A stretch of DNA of 64,000 nt, from positions 32,356,361 to 32,420,360 of the forward strand of contig NC_080171.1 in NCBI RefSeq assembly GCF_950295315.1. The letters run 5' to 3'. Shown one piece after another: positions 57,109 to 64,000 of the stretch (position 1 is its first letter; each line of letters begins with the position of its first letter). The notes beneath the pieces were generated by a model. It searched no databases and was not told where the DNA came from. It was given only the letters and a program-made list of their open reading frames with translations. The position numbers were made by a program, and so were the translations under genes. Source of the stretch: Erinaceus europaeus. Its lineage: Eukaryota > Chordata > Mammalia > Eulipotyphla > Erinaceidae.

Positions 57109-57343
57109 GTCCTCCCGCTCTTCCTATGTGGATGAGGACTGTGACTCCTTGGCCCTCTGTGACCCCATGCAGAGGGTAAATTGTGAAGTGGACAGCCTTC
57201 CTGAGAGCTGCTTTGACAGTGGTTTGTCTACCCTGAGGGATTACAATGAGTACGACTCAGAGGTGGAATTCAAGCACCAGCGGGGATTTCGCAGGACACA
57301 CGGCACACAGGAGAGCTTTGGGGGAGATGCTTCAGATACGGAC
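57109..57343 (+). CDS. RASEF: RASEF exon 10 (human numbering)
   Basis: The largest exon in the window, 235 bp, with acceptor CTTCACCTCCAG and donor GTAAGC. The first base completes Arg401. Then 78 codons ([20 protein letters not shown] to GGDASDTD, residues 402-479) follow. It encodes the acidic, Ser- and Cys-containing linker, including [18 protein letters not shown], which is strongly conserved with recalled human. Changes (M for L, V for T, Y for P, F for Y, R for Q, T for S) are scattered and conservative. No globular domain is expected; phosphorylation-prone Ser/Asp stretches suggest a regulatory linker, which is inference. Confidence 0.97.
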
Positions 57344-57623
57344 GTAAGCTCCAGATATCATTCTCTGCTCCTCGCCATCTTATCTTCAACATAAATCTGT
57401 TATTATTTTTTTTCTTCTTTTGGACTATTACTTTGTCATGGGAATCTATTTGAAAGGCCATAAGCATGAAGTGTAATTAATGGAATTTTTTTTCTCTTCC
57501 TATTTTGGGGTAGGGGGCACTCTCATGGATTGCCACTTGGGGTTCCTCTGTTCCAGAATAACATTATCTCAGCTGCCTAGCTTTCTTCTCTTTAATCTTA
57601 CTTTTAAAATCTATACCTCACAG
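57344..57623 (+). other. RASEF: RASEF intron 10
   Basis: A short 280-bp intron with no repeat. It contains a CTTATTTTTTTTC-like pyrimidine run in the middle and ends CTATACCTCACAG. Confidence 0.95.
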
Positions 57624-57761
57624 GTTCCTGACATAAGAGATGAAGAGACATATGGTTCAGATGGTGTGGCTTCTGTCTTAGACTGGAAGCCCCCAGGCTC
57701 AGTTAGTGAAGGCAGCATTGTAGGTTCTTCCAGAAAGCCCATCTTGGCACTTTCACCACAG
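57624..57761 (+). CDS. RASEF: RASEF exon 11 (human numbering)
   Basis: A 138-bp, phase 0-0 exon with acceptor CTATACCTCACAG and donor GTAGGT. The 46 codons [20 protein letters not shown] to ILALSPQ (residues 480-525) match human at most positions. Differences cluster at YGSDG (human FGLED) and at G and L near the end. It is the last part of the linker, ending just before the Rab fold. Confidence 0.97.
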
Positions 57762-57880
57762 GTAGGTAGCTTCTGATACTCTTTTATTTATGGATATTGT
57801 TAATTATATGTGCCTCATAACTTCATATGAAGAAAATTGGGACTGCCTTTTTCATCCATGGTGGCTTTCTCTCTCCCTAG
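57762..57880 (+). other. RASEF: RASEF intron 11
   Basis: At 119 bp the smallest intron, repeat-free, ending in a strong CTTTCTCTCTCCCTAG acceptor. Confidence 0.95.
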
Positions 57881-58028
57881 ACAGACATGGCAGATGATGA
57901 GCATAAATCTTCCAGCTCACAGAAGGCTTACAAGATTGTTCTTGCTGGGGACGCTGCAGTGGGGAAGTCTAGTTTCCTCATGAGACTTTGCAAGAATGAA
58001 TTTCGAGGAAATGCAAGTGCCACCTTAG
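57881..58028 (+). CDS. RASEF: RASEF exon 12 (human numbering): start of Rab GTPase domain
   Basis: A 148-bp exon with acceptor TCTCTCCCTAG and donor GTAAGT. The 49 codons (residues 526-574) begin [14 protein letters not shown] and enter the Rab fold at [17 protein letters not shown]. The P-loop GDAAVGKS (Lys554, Ser555) binds nucleotide phosphates and Mg. ATLG at the end supplies the switch I threonine (Thr573). The last base begins the next Gly codon, so the following exon must open with GVDFQM. The P-loop is intact, so nucleotide binding is expected. The linker Met528 (ATG at 57887, G at -3 and +4) replaces Leu of recalled human. Confidence 0.98.
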
Positions 58029-58599
58029 GTAAGTTTTCTTTTTTTCAGTGGTCAATGAGACAGTGGCTTTCTTTAGTGTTTTCTTATTTTCTTTTCTAAG
58101 TAAACTATCTATTTTATAATTAAGAAACTGACATAAGAGTCATCAATAATGTACGCTAATGCTGTAATCAGATTTGTGCCAGATGCATCTGTCCAAATTA
58201 TATTCATTTTAGAAATGCTGATCCTTAGAATTTGGTATTCTTTTATCATGTTTTTCAACCTCGTAAATGGTTTTGGACATAATAATCCCAAATATAGAAG
58301 TGAATATTGTGTATTTCAATTTGTATTATGCTAGAAATGATAAAATATACCAAATTTCTTCATTTGTCAATTGCTTGACTTTTGAACTGTCTTTTAAACT
58401 AAGTTGTCAGTTCAATATTGAAAGTCCCATAAGTCAATGTCACATGTAGTATTTACCTTATTTGCCATTTGTTTGACCTTCTTACATATTTCAATAGTTT
58501 GGTCAGGCAATGTATTGAAAACATAAAACATTAAAATGAAATCAATTTCATTAGACTGAAGCAGGTAAGATATTTTAAAAGATATTATCTGAAAAGCTA

Positions 58600-60005
58600 A
58601 CTTTAAAAATTTTATTAATGATATAATATTGATTCACAAAATTATATAACAGATGTATAATTCCACACTGTTCCCCTCCACTAGAATTCTGTATCTCCAT
58701 TCCCTCCATTGGAAGCTACAGTAATTCCTCCAAGGCTGCAGATAATAGGTTGACTATCATTTCTATAACTGTCTATATTTGCATATACTTGCCCATTTTC
58801 CCTATCATCTCTCTGCCCCCCACACACTGGGTGTATGGACCAGAAATTTCTTTTGAGGTGCTGAAGATGGAAGGTCTGGCTTCTGTAATTGCTTCTCCAC
58901 TGGACATGGGCATTGGCAGGTGATCCCTACCCCCCAGTTGGTGTCTGTCTTTAGCTAGTGGGGTAGGGCTCTGGAGAAGTGATGTTTTGGGTCACATTGG
59001 TGAGAACATCTGCCCAGCAAAGTCAGGATGGAATCATAATAGCATCTGCAACTTGGTGGCTAGGAGGTGATAAGATATAAAGCAGGGCAAAATTATTAGT
59101 GAACAGGAACCAAAAAGTAGAAATAAAGCATATGAGAATAGGGGTCTTAGAGTGGGAAGAAGTGAGGAAATCTAGTTTAAGTATGTTTCTAAGGGACCCA
59201 TGACTTTTGTAGTTGTTGTTTGAGTTTGATAGCTAACATGGAGTTGGACAAAAATATTGTCTGAGAAGATGTAGTCAGAGTTGAGAATAGGGCTAGAAAG
59301 TTGGATTAGGACAGAGTGTGGGTCCCAATATTGAAGAAAATCTATGAATAAAATTAACCATTTACCCCATCAACCTGACCCAGGGCCTATTTAACATACG
59401 AGCCTGTGTAAGCTGAGTCCCTATTGGTCTGAGCTTGCAGTCCATGCTCACAGCTGGAACATTCTAAACTGCACTCATTTCTAGACTAGTCTTCTTCAAG
59501 TGGCAGGGTAGGATGACCCTGCCTCCCTTCAGAGAGTGAGGCAGTCCCTACCATTGCTATCATGTAGGAAGCACAAGTTCCTGGAGTGAGCCACAAGAGG
59601 GCTTTTGTTGACATTCCTGATGGAAGTGACCTGACCAGTGATGGTGAAAAGAGGAATCTGTTAAGAGGTCTAGGCTCATTATATCTGTGGGAATCCAAGG
59701 ATTCCCTAACTAGGGCCCCAGATGATGGGGTGGTATTGACCCTAAAGGCCATAATTAAAGTGAGCCAGTCTCTTGCTCTTATTGAGCTTTTGTAGCCCTT
59801 TCTTTATCTGACAAGCTTGGACTTTCTCCAAATTGTTAAAACATTTAGTATCCTTTATTGTATCCAACCAGTATTAGGTCTATGGGATCTGTCTTCTTTG
59901 GGCCTTTTTTTACTAGATTGCCAAATTTATTGGATGTAAGTCTGATTGCTTAGAGAATTTATGATGCTTTCTTTAGGTCCTTCTGCTAGGATCCTAGACT
60001 TATTA
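58600..60005 (-). mobile_element. Diverged L1-type 3'-UTR element, minus orientation
   Basis: AATTCCACACTGTTCCCCTC, AAGGTCTGGCTTCTGTAATT, GTGGGGTAGGGCTCTGGAG, GATGTAGTCAGAG and AGGGCCCCAGATGATGGG occur in the family's order. This copy continues beyond the point where the 1-kb copies stop (to about 60005), showing that the family's sequence extends further. Confidence 0.72.
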
Positions 60006-60029
60006 GGTCTACATCTTTTTTTTTTTTTT

Positions 60030-61076
60030 TGGTTATTTTTCTTTCTTTTGTTTTTAAATTTTTATAAAAAAGAAACACTGACAAAAACCATAGCATAAGA
60101 GGGGTACAACTCCACACAATTCCCACTACCAGAACTCCATGCCCCCTCCCCAACCCTCTCCTGATAGCTTTCCTACTCTTTATCCTTCGGGGAGTCTGGA
60201 CCCAGTGTCATTATGGGGCATAGAAAGCGGGAGGTCTGGATTCTGTAATTGCTTCTCTGCTGAACATAGGCGTTGGCAGGTCGATCCACACTCCCAGCCT
60301 GTCTCTCTCATTCCCTAGTGGGCAGCTCTGGGGAAGCTGTGCTCCAGGACACATTGGTGGGATCTTCTGCCCAAGGAAGTCTGGTTGGCATCATGTTAGC
60401 ATCTGGAACCTGTTGGCTGAAAAAAGAGTTAACATATAGAGCCAAACAAATTGTTGACTAATTATGAACCTAAAAGCTGGAATAGTTCATATGAAGAGTT
60501 GGGGGGGTCTCCATTCTGTAGATAATTAGTAGTCCTATTTTAGTTATATTCCAAAGGACCCATGGCTATATTAGGGTTTTTTGTTCTTTTTTCCTGAGCC
60601 TGATATCTGATATGCAGGTGCATCCAAGTTATTGCCCGGGGAGATGATGTCATGGCTGCGAAAGGACCAGAAAGCTGGATCAGGGAAGAGAGTAGCTTCC
60701 TAATTATTGTTGACTGTAAACCCCATTGATTTGATGTGATCTGGGGCCCATATTCAGCTTAGGAGCCTATGTGACCTCTGCATCCCTGTAGATCTGAGCT
60801 CACATTCTGTGGTCACGAGTAGGAACATTCCAAGCTGCTCAGGTGGAACATAGAATATCTTGTCCAGCCTCCCTTCAGAGGATGGAACATTCTCTCCTGT
60901 TTTTGATCCACCATGTTGAAGGCAAGGTCCTTTGGGGCCCAAAAAGGGGGTATATTGTGGGGGTTTTTTTTATAGAAATGACCAGTAACAATGGAGAGAG
61001 GAATCTATTCGAGGTCTAGGCCCATCATATCTGTTTGGGAATTTTAGGACTCCCTGACTAGGGCCCCAGCTGATGA
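60030..61076 (-). mobile_element. L1-type 3'-UTR element, minus orientation, about 1.05 kb
   Basis: AGCATAAGAGGGGTACAACT near the left end, GGTCGATCCACACTCCCAG, CACATTGGTGGGATCTTC, GATGATGTCATGGCTGC and right end TAGGGCCCCAGCTGATG. It lies between two stretches of older L1-type sequence, with possible target duplication AGGTCTAC / AGGACTAC. Confidence 0.78.
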
Positions 61077-61560
61077 GGACTACTAAGTTCTTATACTTTG
61101 AGTTATATAATTACCCCTTGCTTATGAGTACGTGTACACTTGTACCTAGTATCCTAAGCCCTAGGTTGTATCTAATACTAGTAACTTTGTAAGAAAATGT
61201 CATCTTAAATCTAACTAGGTAATCCCATATGTTAGGGAAGATCTCACCAGATTAGAGGAGTTAGGTGGTTGATGTCTCAGGTTTGGTATCTCTGGCAACA
61301 GTCTGTAGTAACAAGTCACTAGCAGCATAACATGGCATGGCAGCATGGGTAGCACTGATTTAGTTGAGGTTAACAGGCAGTATGATATGGTAAGGAAGCA
61401 GAGAAAAGAAACATCAAGAAATATGGGCATATTCCTAGAGTTTCCAGGACTATGAGAAATAAGGATCTTAAAGAGAATGAGAAGGGTTCCTTGTAGTCTT
61501 AGGAAGAGTTTAAAATAGAACTACTTAATTATTATTATAGCCAAATTACTTGGAGGATTG
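61077..61560 (-). mobile_element. Older L1 3'-UTR sequence, minus orientation
   Basis: GATCTCACCAGATTAGAGGA, TATCTCTGGCAACAGTCTGT and GGTTCCTTGTAGTCTTAGGA align in order with the 3' UTR of L1 copy B (about 3620-3870), though diverged. 61561-61909 beyond it is unassigned. Confidence 0.55.
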
Positions 61561-61909
61561 AAAATACAATGGTTACAATCTACTGTAATATACTTCACCT
61601 AGCTGTGTTGTGCCTTTTAGTGGTATCTTACTAATCATCATTTCCTAGATACCAACAGGGCCAAATGATTTTGATCTATCTGACCTAAGGTTATAGGTAA
61701 CTCAGATATTTAAAAAACTATGTATACAAATGTATTTTTAGAGCTCCTTGAACAGTTTCAGCTCAGTGTCAGAATTTGAAAATCTTATGAATCATAAACA
61801 TTAAATACTTAGTCTAAAATAATGTATACTCAGAGGTATGGGCTAAGAAGTTAAAGAATTTGAAGTATTAGATCTATTTCCCCTCTTGACATGTTACATT
61901 AATAGTGAT

Positions 61910-62530
61910 TTATGAGATTATGAATTAATAAGATTATAATTTCATATTTTTCCTACCACCAAAAGTCTGTGTCTCCACCAACTCCCAGTATCCTAGATAA
62001 TCACTATAGTTTTCTGTAGTCTTGGATATGGGTTGATATTTCCTTTGTTTGTCTTAAAGTTCATGTGTTCAATTCTCTAAATTTCACATATGAATGAAAC
62101 CATCCTGAAGTTTTTTTTACCTTACTTATTTTACTAGCATAATCTTCTCCAGTTCCATCCATTTTATCCTAAAGGACAAAATATCTTTTTTTTTATTATT
62201 ATTATTGCTGAGTCTTACTCCACTGAGTATGTGTCCCATGACTATTTTTATGCAGTCATCTGCTGAAGGGCATTTTGGTTACGTCCGTATTTTGGCTATT
62301 GTGAACATGTGGGTACATATATCTGTTTGAATTTGTGTTATTATCTCTTTTGGATAAATGCCCAGATTGGAATTGCTGTATCATAATGTATTTCCATTTA
62401 AATTTATTTAAGGATTCTCCATACTGTTCTCCATAGTGGTTGTACAAGTTTCTTTTCCACTAGTAGTTAATAGAGTTCCTCTCTCTTTACATCTTTTCCA
62501 ACGCTAACCCTCTCCTGTTGATGAAGGCCA
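61910..62530 (-). mobile_element. Old LINE-1 3' region, left half
   Basis: TCTCCAGTTCCATCCATTTT, TTGCTGAGTCTTACTCCACT, TCTTTTGGATAAATGCCCAG and TTCTCCATAGTGGTTGTACA are typical reversed L1 sequence. It is split by the element at 62531-63565 and resumes at 63578. Confidence 0.8.
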
Positions 62531-63565
62531 CTCTTTTGTTTATATTATTTATTTATAAAAAGGAAACCTTGACAAAACCATAGGATAAGAGGGGTATAAC
62601 TTCACACAGTTCCCACCACCAGACCTCCGTATACCAACTCCTCCCCTGATAGCTTTCCTACTCTTTACCCCTCTGGGAGTATGGACCCAAGATCATTGTG
62701 GGATGCAGAAGGTTGAAGGTCTGGCTTGTGTAATTGCTTCCCAGCTGAACATGGGTGTTGACAGGTCGATCCATACTCCCATCCTGTCTCTTTCCCTAGT
62801 GGGAAGGGCTCTGGGGACGCAGAGCTCCAAGGCACATTGGTGGGGTTGTCTGTCCAGGGAAGTCTGGTTGCATCCTGCTAGCATCTGGAACCTGGTGGCT
62901 GAAAAGAGAGTTAATATACAAAGCCAAACAAACTGTTGGACAATCATGGCCCTAAACGCTGGAATAGTGCAGGTGAAGCGTTGGGGGGTCCTCCATTTTG
63001 TAGATAGCTAGTAGGCATATTTTAGTTATATTTCAAAGGGCCTTTAGCTATACTAGTGCTTTTTTTTTTTTTTCCAGAGCCTGAAATCTAATATGCAGGT
63101 GAATCCTAATTATTGTCTGGGGAGATGATGTCATGTCTGGGAAAAGGACCAGAAAGCTGGATCAGGGAAGAGAGTAGCTCCCTAATATGGGAAAGGGGTA
63201 TAAATATTACTGTAAACCCTATGGATTTGATGTGGTCTGGGGCCCATAATTAGCATAGGAGCCTGTGTGACCTCTGCATCCCTCTAGATCTGAGTTCCCA
63301 TTCTGTGGTGATGAGTAGGAACATTCCATGCTGCCCCAGTATCAACCCATCTTCCACAGGTGTTCCATCCCTTCGGTGGATGGAACATTCTCTACCATTA
63401 TTGATCCAGGTTTAGGGCAAGGTCCTATGGGGGCCCACAAAGGGGTCTATTTTGTTGTTCCTCATAGAGATGACTGGAAACAATGAAGAGAGGGATTTAT
63501 TTGAGGTCTAGGCCCATCAAGTCTGTTTGGGAGACTCAGGACTCCCCATTTAGGGCCCCAGCTGG
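62531..63565 (-). mobile_element. L1-type 3'-UTR element nested in an old L1, with 12-bp target duplication
   Basis: TGATGAAGGCCA flanks it at 62519-62530 and 63566-63577. The 1035-bp element has its 3' end at the left (TTATTTATAAAAAGGAAACC, ATAGGATAAGAGGGGTATAA) and its 5' end at GGGCCCCAGCTGG. It has no ORF of note. Its sharp boundaries make it a reference for the family. Confidence 0.88.
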
Positions 63566-63769
63566 TGATGAAGGCCATTTTGACAGGCCTTCTCACAAAT
63601 GGTATTTCAATGCAATCTTAATTTTCATTTCTCTGGTGATGAGTAAATTGGAACATTTCTGCATATGTCTGTGGGATGTGTATATCTCTTCTTCAGAGAA
63701 CTGTCTACTCATATCTTCTGCTCACTTTTTATTGGGATGTTCTTTCTCTTTTTGTTTAGGTGTATGCAT
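63566..63769 (-). mobile_element. Old LINE-1 3' region, right half
   Basis: TTTTCATTTCTCTGGTGATG, GAGTAAATTGGAACATTTCT and TATTGGGATGTTCTTTCTCT continue the L1 interrupted at 62530. Confidence 0.8.
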
Positions 63770-63982
63770 TCTTTTTTATTTTTTTTTAATTTATTATCTT
63801 TACTTATTAGATAGAGCCAGAAATCAAGGGGGAAATAAAGAAGAGAGACAGGGAGACACCTGCAGCCCTGCTTCACCACTCACAAAGCTTTCTTCCTGCA
63901 GGTGGAGATTGGGACTTCATTCCAGGTCCTTGAGCATTGTGATATGTGCACTCAACCAGGTGCGCCACCACTCAGCCAACTA
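63770..63982 (-). mobile_element. tRNA-derived SINE, minus orientation
   Basis: TAGATAGAGCCAGAAATCAA, GACACCTGCAGCCCTGCTTC and head end GCGCCACCACTCAGCC. Confidence 0.85.
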
Positions 63983-64000
63983 TATCAATTCTTTATAGTT

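Larger units (their letters stand above)
1..64000 (+). other. RASEF: RASEF (RAB45) gene, partial: intron 1 (part) through intron 12 (part)
   Basis: The whole window lies inside one transcription unit on the + strand. Eleven coding exons, all bounded by AG acceptors and GT donors with compatible phases, translate to the coiled-coil, linker and start of the Rab GTPase domain of RASEF. Aligned to the human protein as I remember it, the 430 whole codons match residues 145-574 without gaps. The first exon here begins with the third base of a codon, which fits a human exon 1 of 431 coding bases. Neither the EF-hand exon 1, with its expected GC-rich promoter, nor the exon continuing GVDFQMK after the P-loop exon was found, so the gene extends past both ends. 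RASEF is a GTP-binding protein reported to self-associate through its middle region and to sit near the nucleus; the exons here supply that region. Confidence 0.95.
58029..64000 (+). other. RASEF: RASEF intron 12, 5' portion
   Basis: No coding exon was found after 58028; the expected GVDFQMKTLI exon is beyond the window, so this intron exceeds 5.9 kb. From 58600 on it is almost entirely L1-type 3'-UTR sequence, an old L1 and a terminal SINE. 58029-58599 is AT-rich and unrecognised. Confidence 0.9.

Noticed and set aside
59586..59795. 69-residue ORF as a gene
   Set aside because: It lies inside a diverged L1-type 3'-UTR element, with no domain or splice context.
58029..64000. Next Rab-domain exon (GVDFQMK..., WDTAGQ)
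   Set aside because: I looked for this sequence in all + frames and found nothing; the exon must be beyond the window.

Overview
The window is vertebrate nuclear DNA: AT-rich, full of retroposons, with one split protein-coding gene. The exons on the + strand encode the middle of RASEF (RAB45), a Rab-type GTPase with N-terminal EF-hands, a coiled-coil centre and a C-terminal Rab domain. Eleven exons with consensus splice sites and matching phases lie between 32342 and 58028. They encode 430 whole codons plus the first base of another. Aligned to my recollection of the human protein (740 residues), they cover residues 145-574 with no insertion or deletion, so I number them exons 2-12. Exon 1 (EF-hands) lies upstream and the exons for the rest of the Rab domain lie downstream.

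The organism is most likely a hedgehog (Erinaceus or a close relative). The dominant repeat is a tRNA-derived SINE with head GGGAGTCGGG, an A box TAGCGCAGCGGG, a B box GGTTCGAACC and a CAACAATAATAACTACAACA-type tail, which I recall as typical of erinaceid genomes. This is recognition from memory, not a database match.

Layout: 1-32341 is the 3' part of intron 1. It opens with two overlapping, dead LINE-1 copies (1048-8090, minus strand), each carrying a SINE insertion, and continues with many SINEs. From 32342 to 53113 eight exons of 69-147 bp are spread over introns of 1-6.4 kb. Intron 9 (53114-57108) carries a solo LTR with an exact 6-bp target duplication, followed by an unexplained open segment that has a splice acceptor and a polyadenylation hexamer. 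Exons 10-12 are packed into 920 bp (57109-58028). Intron 12 runs off the end and is filled by L1-type 3'-UTR sequence and an older L1.

Exons 2-9 build the coiled-coil and linker that mediate self-association. Exons 10-11 encode an acidic, Ser-rich linker. Exon 12 starts the Rab fold, with the P-loop and the switch I threonine. I found no second gene, no functional RNA gene and nothing resembling a novel multi-gene system. The points most worth checking are the solo LTR, the candidate alternative last exon beside it, a twin-priming inversion next to exon 6, and a start-like methionine just before the Rab domain.
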